DNA from: Cryomorphaceae bacterium
Lineage (GTDB): Bacteria; Bacteroidota; Bacteroidia; Flavobacteriales; Schleiferiaceae
Assembly (NCBI GenBank): GCA_949547975.1
Contig: CATITW010000090.1
Coordinates: 1 to 22,132, forward strand
DNA: 22,132 nt
Direction: 5' to 3'
A program made the position numbers and the translations under genes. The notes beneath the pieces are model-generated. The model was not told where the DNA came from, did not search any database, and worked only from the letters and a program-made list of their open reading frames with translations. Positions 1 through 8,328 of the stretch are shown here, one piece after another; position 1 is the stretch's first letter; each line of letters opens with the position of its first letter.

Positions 1-157
1 CACGCTCTTGCTCTAATCCTTCCACGACGTCGATGTGGCTTTCGCTCAAGGAAATCATGGAGTCTAGACGGCTCGTCATCTCTGCTTGCCACGGCTCGGA
101 GCGGTTGCAAGAAAATAGGCCGAGTGCAAGTGCTGCAAAAAGGAGCGGGGTTCTCAT
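1..157 (-). CDS. Partial lipoprotein, unknown function
   Basis: The start (ATG at 157) and the first 52 codons are present; the rest lies beyond the left edge. The N-terminus is a classic lipoprotein signal: Met-Arg, a hydrophobic run, and a lipobox LFSC with the lipidated cysteine at residue 17. The mature part that is visible is polar, with many Glu, Ser and Asp residues and possible coiled-coil character. The start lies 4 bases after the serS stop, so it is probably the last visible gene of the mrp-serS operon. Lipidation and envelope location are predicted from the signal. I do not recognise the family and the function is unknown. Confidence 0.72.
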   Translation of the reverse strand, partial: MRTPLLFAALALGLFSCNRSEPWQAEMTSRLDSMISLSESHIDVVEGLEQER

Positions 158-161
158 GCGC

Positions 162-1436
162 TTATTTTTTTATCCAATCAAAGCCGGTATACGGCACTAA
201 TGCTGCGGGAATCTTAATGCCCTCAGCAGTTTGGTGGTTTTCCAACAGTGAGGCCAATACGCGTGGCAATGCCATTGCTGATCCGTTCAGGGTGTGACAC
301 AGTTGCGTTTTGCCATCGGCATCGCGGTAACGGAGTTTTAAGCGATTGGCCTGGAACGTTTCAAAATTGGACACAGAACTCACTTCGAGCCAGCGTTCTT
401 GGGCGGCACTGTACACTTCGAAATCGTAGGTTAATGCTGAAGTAAATCCAGCATCGCCTCCACATAATCGGAGAATACGGTACGGCAATTCCAGCTTGTC
501 TAAAAGGCTTGCCACGTGTGCAACCATCTCATCAAGAAGGGCATACGAAGAATCGGCGTCGGTAATATTTACGATCTCAACTTTGTCAAACTGGTGCAAT
601 CGGTTCAGTCCACGAACGTCTTTACCATACGAACCTGCTTCACGGCGGAAACACGGCGTGTAACCGGTGCTTTGAATAGGGAAGTCCTTCGCGTTGACGA
701 TCTCTCCTCTGAACATGTTGGTTACAGGCACCTCGGCAGTAGGGATGGCGTAGAGTCCATCGATCGGCATTTCGTACATCTGGCCCTCTTTGTCAGGAAG
801 CTGTCCTGTTCCATAACCAGAGTCTGCATTTACAAAGTGAGGTACTTGGTATTCGGTGTATCCGGCAGCGCGGTTTTCATCGAGGAAAAAGTTGATCATG
901 GCGCGTTGTAAGCGCGCTCCTTGGTTGACATACACGGGGAATCCCGCTCCAGTGATTTTCACACCGAGCTCAAAGTTGATCAGATTATACTCATCTGCCA
1001 ATTCCCAGTGCGGCTTCGCACCATCATGCAAACTTGGGATTTCTCCTTTGCGGTCCACCTCTTCATTGTCCTTCTCGTCCTTTCCAGCTTTGACACTGGC
1101 ATGAGGAACGTTCGGCAAACTTAATAGCAACTCGTTTTCCTTCTCTTCAAAGGCGCTAACCTGCTCGGCGAGCTCCTTGATTTCCTGTTTTAGAATGCCC
1201 GTCTGTTCTTTCAGCGCTTGTGCCTCGGCACCTTTCCCGCTTTTGAATAATTGGCCAATTTCTTTTGCCAACCCATTGCTCTTCGCTTGGCGCTCCTCCA
1301 TCTCGTGGCGGATTTTTCTACGGTCGGCATCTATAGCGATCAATGCTTGCACTGTTTCAGTAGCATCAATCCCTCTTTTTTTCAAGCCTTCAATGATTTC
1401 TTCGGGCGCTGTTCTAATTCGCTGGATTTGCAGCAT
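162..1436 (-). CDS. serS: Serine-tRNA ligase
   Basis: Class II aminoacyl-tRNA synthetase that charges tRNA-Ser with serine in the cytoplasm. At 424 residues it has the usual family length. Residues 1-110 are the charged helical hairpin arm that grips the long variable arm of tRNA-Ser. The catalytic core carries the serine-binding TAEV at 233-236, motif 2 FRREAG at 263-268 and motif 3 GSAMALPRVLASLLE at 385-399. The start is an ATG 29 bases after the stop of the NifU-domain gene, and a lipoprotein gene starts 4 bases downstream, so it is probably expressed as part of the mrp operon. Nothing is missing or unusual. Confidence 0.97.
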   Translation of the reverse strand: MLQIQRIRTAPEEIIEGLKKRGIDATETVQALIAIDADRRKIRHEMEERQAKSNGLAKEIGQLFKSGKGAEAQALKEQTGILKQEIKELAEQVSAFEEKENELLLSLPNVPHASVKAGKDEKDNEEVDRKGEIPSLHDGAKPHWELADEYNLINFELGVKITGAGFPVYVNQGARLQRAMINFFLDENRAAGYTEYQVPHFVNADSGYGTGQLPDKEGQMYEMPIDGLYAIPTAEVPVTNMFRGEIVNAKDFPIQSTGYTPCFRREAGSYGKDVRGLNRLHQFDKVEIVNITDADSSYALLDEMVAHVASLLDKLELPYRILRLCGGDAGFTSALTYDFEVYSAAQERWLEVSSVSNFETFQANRLKLRYRDADGKTQLCHTLNGSAMALPRVLASLLENHQTAEGIKIPAALVPYTGFDWIKK

Positions 1437-1465
1437 GGTACGTGTTCTCTTGTGGGTTTAGGCCT

Positions 1466-1693
1466 TTAAATGGCGATCACGCGCTCGATCTCGGGCGCAT
1501 ATTTTATAACGGTCGTTTCAATACCTCCTTTGAGCGTAAAGTCACTGACCTTACACCCGACACAAGCCCCGTGAAACTTCACCTCTACGGTGGCTCCATC
1601 GATACGCTCTAGGCTTACGTCCCCGCCGTCATTAGCGAGAAAAGGACGCACCTCATCGAGTGCTTTTTCTATTCGTTCTTGTAGTGTGCTCAC
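1466..1693 (-). CDS. NifU C-terminal domain Fe-S scaffold/carrier
   Basis: This stand-alone NifU C-terminal domain has 75 residues. It has the typical pattern of a short helix, the NDGGDV segment at 21-26, and the cluster-binding cysteine pair in GACVGC (Cys44 and Cys47). The family carries or transfers iron-sulfur clusters in the cytoplasm. The start codon is GTG (1691-1693); there is no ATG within the domain and the N-terminal sequence matches where the family starts. It begins 3 bases after the mrp stop, so the two are almost certainly co-transcribed and probably coupled. This places a CxxC cluster carrier directly beside an Mrp-type ATPase that lacks its own CxxC. Confidence 0.9.
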   Translation of the reverse strand: MSTLQERIEKALDEVRPFLANDGGDVSLERIDGATVEVKFHGACVGCKVSDFTLKGGIETTVIKYAPEIERVIAI

Positions 1694-1696
1694 GCG

Positions 1697-2830
1697 TTAT
1701 TTCTTTTTAGGCGAACATCCTGCCATCGTTGTGATTCTCACAAATTCGGTAGGAGGGAGGTTCTCGTTGCGATCAGCAACTTCGCTTACAATATTACGAG
1801 CGATTTCTTCAAAAGCCAACGGTATTGCTGTTCCATCTTGCAGCGCCGCTGGACGGCCTACATCTCCAGCTTCACGAATGCTTTGTACGAGTGGAAGCTC
1901 ACCGAGGAACGGCACATCCATGGTCTTGGCCAGCTGACGAGCTCCTTCTTTGCCGAAGAGGTAGTATTTATTCTCAGGCAACTCCGGAGGTGTGAAATAG
2001 CTCATGTTCTCCAAAATTCCCAAAACCGGAACGTTGATTTGATCCATCTTGAACATCGCTACTCCCTTACGCGCATCGGCCAAGGCAACCTTTTGTGGTG
2101 TACTTACTACCACGGCACCCGTCACGGGCACATTTTGCACCATACTCAGGTGAATGTCACCCGTTCCTGGAGGAAGATCGATCAACAAAAAGTCCAATTC
2201 TCCCCAGTGCGTATCGTGAATCATCTGCGTGAGTGCCTTGGTCGCCATCGCTCCTCGCCAAACCACTGCTTGGTCCATATTTGCGAAGAACCCGATCGAC
2301 ATCACTTTCACGCCATATCCTTCCACTGGACCCATCATATTCTTACCGTCCACATGAACAGTGATCGGTTTTGCGTGCTGGATGTCAAACATGATCGGGG
2401 CAGACGGTCCATAAATGTCCGCATCGATCAAACCGACCTTGAATCCCATCTTGTGCAAAGTCACTGCGAGGTTAGCCGTTACAGTACTCTTTCCTACACC
2501 GCCTTTACCTGAAGCCACAGCGATGATGTTCTGAACGCCAGGAATCGCTGCTCCTTTAATGACATTATCCGCCACCTCTTTCGCCTTCTTTTCGCTGACG
2601 GTCACATTCACAGTCACCTTCGCTTTTTCGTGCACTTCATCGTGGATGGCCTTCATGATATCGACCTCCAATTTCTTTTTCGCCTGAAGCGTCGGGCTAA
2701 TGCTTTCAGCATCCACAATCACTTCATCTCCGAAGATTTGAATGTTCCGAACAAGGCCTGCCGCCACGATGTTCTTCTCAGTACTATTGCCGACGCTTTC
2801 GAGTGCGGACTGGATGTCAGATTTTTTCAT
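1697..2830 (-). CDS. mrp: Mrp/ApbC-family Fe-S carrier ATPase
   Basis: P-loop ATPase of the Mrp/NBP35 group, which loads iron-sulfur clusters onto target proteins. With the ATG start at 2830 it has 377 residues: an N-terminal MIP18/DUF59-like domain (about 1-85), then a deviant Walker A GKGGVGKS at 108-115 and the family signature LLIDLPPGTGDIHLSMVQ. A TTG at 2851 would add seven residues; I prefer the ATG. The usual CPxC cluster-bridging motif after the NMS(Y/H)F segment is absent: NMSYF is followed by TPPELPENKYYLFG. The only cysteine in the protein is Cys372 in the C-terminal tail AGCSPKKK. I believe this is usual in Bacteroidota. It is the first gene of the operon, followed after 3 bases by a NifU-domain protein. 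Confidence 0.93.
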   Translation of the reverse strand: MKKSDIQSALESVGNSTEKNIVAAGLVRNIQIFGDEVIVDAESISPTLQAKKKLEVDIMKAIHDEVHEKAKVTVNVTVSEKKAKEVADNVIKGAAIPGVQNIIAVASGKGGVGKSTVTANLAVTLHKMGFKVGLIDADIYGPSAPIMFDIQHAKPITVHVDGKNMMGPVEGYGVKVMSIGFFANMDQAVVWRGAMATKALTQMIHDTHWGELDFLLIDLPPGTGDIHLSMVQNVPVTGAVVVSTPQKVALADARKGVAMFKMDQINVPVLGILENMSYFTPPELPENKYYLFGKEGARQLAKTMDVPFLGELPLVQSIREAGDVGRPAALQDGTAIPLAFEEIARNIVSEVADRNENLPPTEFVRITTMAGCSPKKK

Positions 2831-2848
2831 TTGGAAAGAATTGAATTG

Positions 2849-2856
2849 CAAAAATA
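2849..2856 (-). promoter_or_regulatory. Candidate -7 element for the mrp operon
   Basis: On the minus strand this reads TATTTTTG, matching the Bacteroidota -7 consensus TAnnTTTG, and lies 18 bases before the mrp ATG. A TTTG occurs upstream (2882-2885) but the gap of 25 bases is longer than the usual 17-21, so the -33 half is not convincing. Confidence 0.4.
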
Positions 2857-2889
2857 ATAACCACTACTTTCACGGAACGTTCAAATGTT

Positions 2890-3975
2890 ATGGATTCTAC
2901 CACAAGCTTGCTTTTAACAGGGGCCACGGGCCAATTAGGTTCGTTCATCCTCGCAGAATTCCTTGGATATGGTACAAATCCCGCCTTTTCAGGGCCCATA
3001 TTCTGTTCAAAACGTCCTGAAAGCTCCTTTCGGCAGCTGCACCTCACTTCCGAATTCCTCGGAATAGAAGCTCAGGCCTTAACCGCCCATCCACAGGTGC
3101 ATTTCCTAGATCTCGACCTCAGCGATGGCATCCACTCTCGCGAAGAACTCCAAGACTATTGCACCGCACATCATCTCCCGCTCCCTAGTACGATCCTCCA
3201 CGCCGCGGCAAACATTAACATCAGCCCCGCGGCCAGTGGGCCTAGTGTCTCTAATGTAAAACTGGTCAACGAAATGCTGCTTCTTGCGGAGCTGCTCACT
3301 GCAGAGCATTTCACCCACATCAGCTCCATCGCGGTGATGGGAGGCGTTGAGCCGCTTGGTGAAGAGGAGACGTTACAACCCGAACACTTTCAGCCGAACC
3401 GTTCTACTTCCAGTGTCAGCGCTTATGCGCTCGGCAAGATGGGCAGCGAACTCGCCGTATGGCGTGCAGCTTCGAGCGGTCAAAGCATCAGCATTGTTCG
3501 TCCAGGAGTGATCCTAGGTATCGGCGCAAAACAGGCGATTCCTCAAGAGCTTTGGCGCCGTATTCACGACAACAAACTACCGCTCACCACCGACGGAATG
3601 ACCGGTGTGGTCGATGTGCGTGACGTTGCCGAGATCGCTGTAAAAATGCACCACGAGCGCATCGAAGGTCCTGCGGTAGCTGTAGCTGCTACGGTCACCT
3701 TTCAAGAATTGCAGGAAAAAATGGCAGCGGCCATAGGTGTACAGCGCACGTTTAGATTCCTTCCTCGTGATCCTTGGCTCGAACGCATGCGCAGCTTGGG
3801 TCTCCTGGCAAAATTCCCGGTCATCGGAAAGTACTTCACACCTCAAATGCGCATCATGCTTTATTCGAGAACCCGCTACGATGGAGCAACAGGAGCACAG
3901 CAGCTTGCCTCAGGCTACCGCGATGTGGATTCGACGGTTAATGCTTGCGGAGGATTTCTGCAAAACATCTTTTGA
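2890..3975 (+). CDS. NAD(P)-dependent SDR / thioester-reductase-like protein
   Basis: Extended short-chain dehydrogenase of 361 residues. The Rossmann nucleotide-binding motif is GATGQLG at 11-17. The active-site pair YALGK gives Tyr179 and Lys183, and the HAAANI and SIVRPGVILG segments fit the Male-sterility/thioester-reductase branch that reduces acyl thioesters or modifies sugars or lipids. No acyl-carrier or adenylation domain is attached, so the substrate cannot be read from the sequence. It is transcribed alone, divergent from mrp (59 bases between starts), and ends before a bidirectional terminator shared with rpmA. A plain epimerase role is the main alternative. Confidence 0.8.
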   Translation: MDSTTSLLLTGATGQLGSFILAEFLGYGTNPAFSGPIFCSKRPESSFRQLHLTSEFLGIEAQALTAHPQVHFLDLDLSDGIHSREELQDYCTAHHLPLPSTILHAAANINISPAASGPSVSNVKLVNEMLLLAELLTAEHFTHISSIAVMGGVEPLGEEETLQPEHFQPNRSTSSVSAYALGKMGSELAVWRAASSGQSISIVRPGVILGIGAKQAIPQELWRRIHDNKLPLTTDGMTGVVDVRDVAEIAVKMHHERIEGPAVAVAATVTFQELQEKMAAAIGVQRTFRFLPRDPWLERMRSLGLLAKFPVIGKYFTPQMRIMLYSRTRYDGATGAQQLASGYRDVDSTVNACGGFLQNIF

Positions 3976-4013
3976 GAGCCGCTTTGTTTCACCAATAGGA
4001 TAGGGCACACAAA

Positions 4014-4043
4014 AAACCCGCACCTTAATAAAGATGCGGGTTT
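4014..4043 (-). terminator. Terminator of rplU-rpmA, probably bidirectional
   Basis: Perfect 9-bp stem AAACCCGCA / TGCGGGTTT with a 12-base loop. On the minus strand the stem is followed by a run of six T, a typical intrinsic terminator 25 bases after the rpmA stop. On the plus strand it is followed by TTTCTC, so it may also stop transcription of the convergent SDR gene. Confidence 0.85.
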
Positions 4044-4067
4044 CTCAATAGAGTCTAAACAATCTAC

Positions 4068-4325
4068 TTATGCGTTAGGTACAACGCTTACGTAGGACTT
4101 GTTGTCTTTTTTCTTGCGGAATTCTACTTTACCGTCTGTAAGAGCGAAGAGTGTGTGGTCTTTACCTACACCTACGTTCTCACCAGCATTGTGTTTTGTA
4201 CCACGCTGACGTACGATAATGTTTCCTGCGATAGCTTCTTGACCACCAAAAATTTTGATACCCAAGCGCTTACTTTGTGATTCACGTCCGTTTTTCGAAC
4301 TACCGACACCTTTTTTGTGAGCCAT
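4068..4325 (-). CDS. rpmA: Large-subunit ribosomal protein bL27
   Basis: Ribosomal protein of the peptidyl-transferase region, 85 residues, usual length. The N-terminus [16 protein letters not shown] and the central [16 protein letters not shown] are strongly conserved bL27 sequence. The N-terminal tail reaches the tRNA acceptor ends in the ribosome. There is no N-terminal propeptide of the kind removed by Prp in Firmicutes: the ATG is directly followed by the mature sequence. It follows rplU by 13 bases, the standard rplU-rpmA operon, and is followed by an intrinsic terminator. Confidence 0.97.
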   Translation of the reverse strand: MAHKKGVGSSKNGRESQSKRLGIKIFGGQEAIAGNIIVRQRGTKHNAGENVGVGKDHTLFALTDGKVEFRKKKDNKSYVSVVPNA

Positions 4326-4338
4326 CTTCTATTCGTTT

Positions 4339-4707
4339 TTATTCGGCAGAGTCTGCTTCAGCTTTTTTAGGCGCTGCCTTCTTAGCTGGTGCTTTCTTAC
4401 CGGTGATTTTGTTAATAGTAATGGATGTGAAGATTTGACGGTGACCATTCATCTTCTGGTACCCTTTTCTGCGCTTCTTCTTGAAAACAAGAACTTTATC
4501 GCTTTTTACTTCACCATTGACAGTAGCTTCTACTTTAGCTCCGTCTATAACTGGGGCGCCAACCTGAACTTTACCGTTGTCGTCGATCAAAAGAACGCGG
4601 TCAAACTTAACCTTCTTTCCTTCCTCAACGTTCAAGCGGTTTACGTACAAGCGCTGGTCTTTCTCAACTTTGTATTGAAGCCCTGCTATCTCTACAATTG
4701 CGTACAT
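4339..4707 (-). CDS. rplU: Large-subunit ribosomal protein bL21
   Basis: Ribosomal protein bL21. I choose the ATG at 4707 (protein MYAIVEIAGLQYKV, 122 residues); an upstream in-frame extension to 4773 would run through the promoter and does not look like bL21. The core (1-103) has the family features, including KKKRRKGYQKMNGHRQ near its end, which binds 23S rRNA. Residues 104-122 form an Ala/Lys/Pro-rich low-complexity tail ending in an acidic patch, longer than the E. coli protein. Such tails occur in Bacteroidota bL21. First gene of the rplU-rpmA operon. Confidence 0.95.
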   Translation of the reverse strand: MYAIVEIAGLQYKVEKDQRLYVNRLNVEEGKKVKFDRVLLIDDNGKVQVGAPVIDGAKVEATVNGEVKSDKVLVFKKKRRKGYQKMNGHRQIFTSITINKITGKKAPAKKAAPKKAEADSAE

Positions 4708-4729
4708 TATACTTGATTTTAATGGGGTG

Positions 4730-4759
4730 CAAATATAGAACAAGTGTTTTAATAACAAA
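4730..4759 (-). promoter_or_regulatory. Bacteroidota-type promoter of rplU-rpmA
   Basis: On the minus strand: -33 element TTTG (4756-4759), an 18-base spacer, and -7 element TATATTTG (4730-4737). Both halves match the Bacteroidota sigma-ABfr consensus TTTG-N17-21-TAnnTTTG exactly. The expected transcription start gives a leader of roughly 15-20 bases. This is the best promoter in the window. Confidence 0.8.
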
Positions 4760-4825
4760 GCGTTAAAAGACACTAGTTTTCAAAATTGTCTTTAATAGGA
4801 TGTCCAATTCGCGCCGAAGTCCTTG

Positions 4826-4833
4826 TATATTTG
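4826..4833 (+). promoter_or_regulatory. Candidate -7 element for the M16 operon
   Basis: TATATTTG matches the Bacteroidota -7 consensus and lies 25 bases before the ATG of the first M16 gene. No clear -33 TTTG is present at the right distance. It is back to back with the rplU promoter in the same 150-base intergenic region. Confidence 0.55.
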
Positions 4834-4858
4834 GCAAGATATCCCAAAAAAACGAAGC

Positions 4859-6187
4859 ATGAAAAAACAGATCATGTTGGGTGCACTGCTGCTCTCCGGA
4901 GCTTTGAGCGCTCAAAATCAGATTCAGTTTGAGGAATACGACTTGGACAATGGACTCCATGTCATTCTTCATGAGGACCACAGCACTCCGATCGCGGCAG
5001 TCACGGTATTGTACCACGTCGGAAGTAAAAATGAAGACACGAACCGCACAGGTTTCGCTCACTTTTTCGAGCACTTGCTCTTTGAAGGTTCCGAAAACAT
5101 CGAGCGCGGAGAATTCGATAGCTATGTAACGAATGCAGGAGGTGCGCTCAACGCGAATACTTCTCAGGATCGTACGTTCTACTACGAGCTTTTACCGTCG
5201 AACCAGATGGAGCTTGGATTGTGGTTAGAAAGCGAGCGCATGTTGCACGCGAACATCCAGCAGATCGGTGTGGAAACGCAGCGTGAAGTAGTTAAAGAAG
5301 AGAAACGCCAGCGTGTGGATAACCAGCCTTACGGGTCGTGGTTAGAGAATATGATGAAACGTCTGTACACCGAGCATCCTTATAATTGGGTCCCGATCGG
5401 GTCTATGGAGCATTTGAATGCTGCCCAATTGTCAGAATTCATGGACTTCTACAAAAAATTCTATGTACCGAACAATGCTACCTTGAGCATTGCCGGAGAC
5501 ATCGACGTTGAGGATACGAAGAAATTGATAGAAGCCTACTTCGGTAATGTACCTCGCGGTGCTGATGTTGTTCAGCCTACCGTTAAGGAGCCTGCATTAG
5601 GTGCAGAGAAAACAGCGACCATCTACGACAACATCCAGTTGCCGGCTATTATGATGGGGTACCGTATGCCTCCGCAAACTTCAGACGATGCATACGCATT
5701 GCAAATGGCCAGCTCTGTATTGAGCGGCGGTCCTTCTTCTAGAATGTATAAGCGTTTAGTAGATCAAGATCAAACGGCCTTGCAGGTATTCTCTTTCCCA
5801 TTTTCTTTGGAGCAAGGTGGTGCCTTCATCACATTCTCTTTGGCAAACGCAGGGAAGACGATCGACGATATGGTTCCTGCCTTGGAAGAAGAAATCGCTA
5901 ACCTTCAAAATGAATTGATTTCAGAGCGCGAGTTCCAGAAAATTCAAAACCAGATGGAGAGTAGCTTCATCCAGTCCAATTCTAAGATGGCGGGTATCGC
6001 AGAATCCTTAGCCGATTACCACACGTACTACGGCGATGCAAATCTGATCAACACAGAGATCGATCGTTACCGCAAAGTGACGCGTGAAGATATTCAGCGC
6101 GTAGCAAAGAAATATTTAGTGAAGGACAACCGCGTGGTATTGCGCTACCTTCCTAAGAGTGAAGAACCAACTGCATCAGCAGAATAA
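4859..6187 (+). CDS. M16B zinc metallopeptidase, catalytic subunit
   Basis: Exported insulinase/pitrilysin-family peptidase. I choose the ATG at 4859 because it starts a clean signal peptide (MKKQIMLGALLLSGALSAQ, cleavage near residue 18-19); a longer in-frame start would put charged residues in front and lies on the promoter. The mature protein (442 residues in total) has the inverted zinc motif HFFEH at 68-72 and the downstream acidic segment VVKEEKR, where Glu148 is about the right distance (76 residues) for the third zinc ligand. The second half is the non-catalytic M16C domain. It probably degrades or processes peptides in the periplasm. The next gene, 9 bases downstream, encodes a second M16 protein without zinc ligands, so the two likely form a heterodimeric clamshell. 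Confidence 0.92.
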   Translation: MKKQIMLGALLLSGALSAQNQIQFEEYDLDNGLHVILHEDHSTPIAAVTVLYHVGSKNEDTNRTGFAHFFEHLLFEGSENIERGEFDSYVTNAGGALNANTSQDRTFYYELLPSNQMELGLWLESERMLHANIQQIGVETQREVVKEEKRQRVDNQPYGSWLENMMKRLYTEHPYNWVPIGSMEHLNAAQLSEFMDFYKKFYVPNNATLSIAGDIDVEDTKKLIEAYFGNVPRGADVVQPTVKEPALGAEKTATIYDNIQLPAIMMGYRMPPQTSDDAYALQMASSVLSGGPSSRMYKRLVDQDQTALQVFSFPFSLEQGGAFITFSLANAGKTIDDMVPALEEEIANLQNELISEREFQKIQNQMESSFIQSNSKMAGIAESLADYHTYYGDANLINTEIDRYRKVTREDIQRVAKKYLVKDNRVVLRYLPKSEEPTASAE

Positions 6188-6196
6188 GCAGAGCAC

Positions 6197-8260
6197 ATGA
6201 AAAAGTATATCTATTCTTTTATCGCCCTGTTCGCAGCCTTCACTATGGCTGCACAAGGCACTATTGATCGTTCTACCGCACCGACTCCTGGTCCGGCTAG
6301 AACTCCAGAGATTGCGTCTTATGAAAGCTTCGAACTCAAAAATGGTTTGAAAGTTTTTGTTGTAGAAGACCACAAACTTCCGCGCGTGTCGATGTCACTG
6401 ATCATTGATCGTGATCCGATCGTAGAAGGTGCAAAGGCAGGTTACGTGAGTATCGCAGGTGATTTGATCGGTGCAGGTACGTCGACTAAAACCAAAGCAC
6501 AGCTTGATGAAGAAGTGGATTTCATGGGTGCACGTTTTTCGACGTCTGCAAATGGCATCTCTTTGGGAGGTTTGAGCAAATACACGGATGATCTTATCGC
6601 GCTCCTTTCAGATGCGGTTTTGAACCCGACTTTCCCTGAGGAAGAGTTTGAGAAATTGAAATCTCAAATGCTTTCTGGCTTGCAAGCAAATGCTGATGAT
6701 CCAGATGCGATCTCAGGTACGCTTAAAGGATCTGTATTGTACGGTTTAGACCATCCTTATGGCGAGAGCATGACAGAGGCTACTGTGGAAGCAGTAACTC
6801 TAGAGGACTGTAAGCAATACTTTGAGACGTACTTCCGTCCAAACGTGGCTTATATGGTAGTGATCGGTGATATCACCGTGAAAGATGCGAAGAAGAAACT
6901 CAACAAAGCCTTGAAGAAGTGGGAATCGAAAGAAGTGCCTTCGCACGACTACGAGAAAACTGCACTTCCTGAAAGCTCGCGCATCGTAATGGTGGACAAG
7001 CCTTCTGCGGTTCAGTCGGTAGTATGGTTGGGTAACGTCATCGATCTACCGCAAGGACACAAGGATATCGAGGCACTCCGTGTTGCAAATCAGATCCTTG
7101 GTGGCGGTATGTCAGGTCGTTTGTTTACAAACCTACGTGAGGACAAGGCCTTTACTTATGGCGCATACTCGAGCTTCGGTGTGGACGAGTTGAACTCGAC
7201 GTTCGGAGCTTCGGCCAAGGTTCGTAATAATGTAACAGATTCGGCGATCGTTGAATTCATGTACGAACTGAATCGCATGCGCACAGAGGCAGTAACGGAA
7301 GAAGATTTGATCGCTGCAAAAGCTAGTTTGAGCGGTTCTTTCGGACGCTCTCTTGAAAGCACTGCAAGTGCAGCAACATTCGCATTGAACATTGCACGCT
7401 ACGGATTGCCTTCTGACTACTACAACAACTATTTGAGCCGTCTTGAAGCGGTAACGGCAGATGATGTGATGCGTGTTGCAAAAGAGTACATGCGTACTGA
7501 AAATGTCACGATCACTGTGGTTGGTAAAGCACAAGATGTAGCAAGCAAGCTAAGCGCGTTTGGTGATGTAGAATATTTCGATAAGGATGGTAATGCGACT
7601 GATGCACCGACCTTCTTGTTTACACCAGAAGGTGTGACTCTTGAAAGCGTATTGAACGGATACTTCGAGGCACTAGGTGGTGTTGAGAAGCTCAAGGCGT
7701 TGACAGCGATCGATCAGCAAGCGAGTATTGCTATTCCAGGTATGCCGGGTAACTTAAGCATGCGTACGGCAAAAATGACTCCAAATAAGTTCATGATGGA
7801 GCAGTCTATGCAAGGAATGACCGTGATGAAAATGGTCTATAAAGACGGCAAAGGCGAGCGCAGTGGTATGCAAGGCGCGGGAGCTGTGGAAGGTGATGAA
7901 TTGGAAGAGTTGAAAGAGCAAGCGGCATTCGTTGTGGATGAATTGGCTTGGTTAGAAAACTTAGAAGAGTTCACTTTTGACGGTCAAACGTTGATCGACG
8001 GTAAGGATGTGTACCAAGTTTCTAAAGAAGACAAAACCTACTACTTTGATGTAGCTACAGGATTGTTCTTTAAGAGCACAGAAACGCAAGAAACACCACA
8101 AGGTGAGATGGCAGTAGCTACTACCGTTCGCGAGTGGCAGGAGATTGACGGTGTGAAGTTCCAGAAAGTGGTTGAGCAAAGTGCTGGACCGCAGGCGTTC
8201 ACAATCACAGTGGAAAGCATCAAACTCAATGACGAAGTAAAAGGATCGGTTTTTAAATAA
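6197..8260 (+). CDS. M16-like non-catalytic subunit with C-terminal extension
   Basis: Exported M16-family protein of 687 residues with signal peptide MKKYIYSFIALFAAFTMAAQ. The fold is recognisable: the NGLKVFVVEDHKLPRVSM start, the DHPYG segment, and GGGMSGRLFTNLRE with AFTYGAYS in the second half. At the zinc-motif position (about residues 80-96) it reads KAGYVSIAGDLIGAGTS, with no HxxEH, so it should not bind zinc and is probably the partner of the catalytic subunit encoded 9 bases upstream. Residues about 478-687 are an added domain starting LESVLNGYFEALGG, then beta-rich sequence resembling LolA/LppX-type or outer-membrane lipoprotein-sorting folds (inference from pattern only). It might bind lipid or hydrophobic peptide. 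A strong terminator follows 30 bases downstream. Confidence 0.9.
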   Translation: MKKYIYSFIALFAAFTMAAQGTIDRSTAPTPGPARTPEIASYESFELKNGLKVFVVEDHKLPRVSMSLIIDRDPIVEGAKAGYVSIAGDLIGAGTSTKTKAQLDEEVDFMGARFSTSANGISLGGLSKYTDDLIALLSDAVLNPTFPEEEFEKLKSQMLSGLQANADDPDAISGTLKGSVLYGLDHPYGESMTEATVEAVTLEDCKQYFETYFRPNVAYMVVIGDITVKDAKKKLNKALKKWESKEVPSHDYEKTALPESSRIVMVDKPSAVQSVVWLGNVIDLPQGHKDIEALRVANQILGGGMSGRLFTNLREDKAFTYGAYSSFGVDELNSTFGASAKVRNNVTDSAIVEFMYELNRMRTEAVTEEDLIAAKASLSGSFGRSLESTASAATFALNIARYGLPSDYYNNYLSRLEAVTADDVMRVAKEYMRTENVTITVVGKAQDVASKLSAFGDVEYFDKDGNATDAPTFLFTPEGVTLESVLNGYFEALGGVEKLKALTAIDQQASIAIPGMPGNLSMRTAKMTPNKFMMEQSMQGMTVMKMVYKDGKGERSGMQGAGAVEGDELEELKEQAAFVVDELAWLENLEEFTFDGQTLIDGKDVYQVSKEDKTYYFDVATGLFFKSTETQETPQGEMAVATTVREWQEIDGVKFQKVVEQSAGPQAFTITVESIKLNDEVKGSVFK

Positions 8261-8289
8261 GCCCGTATCCGAACACTACGGAAATAACA

Positions 8290-8324
8290 AATCCCCACTG
8301 CTTTAGAGCGGTGGGGATTTTTTT
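8290..8324 (+). terminator. Intrinsic terminator after the M16 operon
   Basis: A 12-bp stem (AATCCCCACTGC pairing with GCGGTGGGGATT, one G-T pair) with a 6-base loop, followed by seven T. It lies 30 bases after the M16 stop and 5 bases before the end of the convergent EamA gene, whose transcript would read AAT before the stem, so it mainly serves the plus strand. Confidence 0.9.
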
Positions 8325-8328
8325 ATGC

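Noticed and set aside
516..911. 131-codon plus-strand open frame within serS
   Set aside because: Antisense to conserved synthetase sequence; no start context or domain.
1838..2512. 224-codon open frame on the plus strand antisense to mrp
   Set aside because: It lies wholly within a clear Mrp gene, has no recognisable domain or signal, and its sequence looks like reverse-frame translation of conserved codons.
4435..4716. 93-codon plus-strand open frame over rplU
   Set aside because: Antisense to a ribosomal protein gene and no homology that I can see.
4708..4773. 22-codon N-terminal extension of bL21
   Set aside because: The extension covers the rplU promoter and is not bL21-like.
7133..7534. 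133-codon minus-strand open frame inside the second M16 gene
   Set aside because: Antisense to an evident gene; Cys- and His-rich composition typical of a shadow frame.
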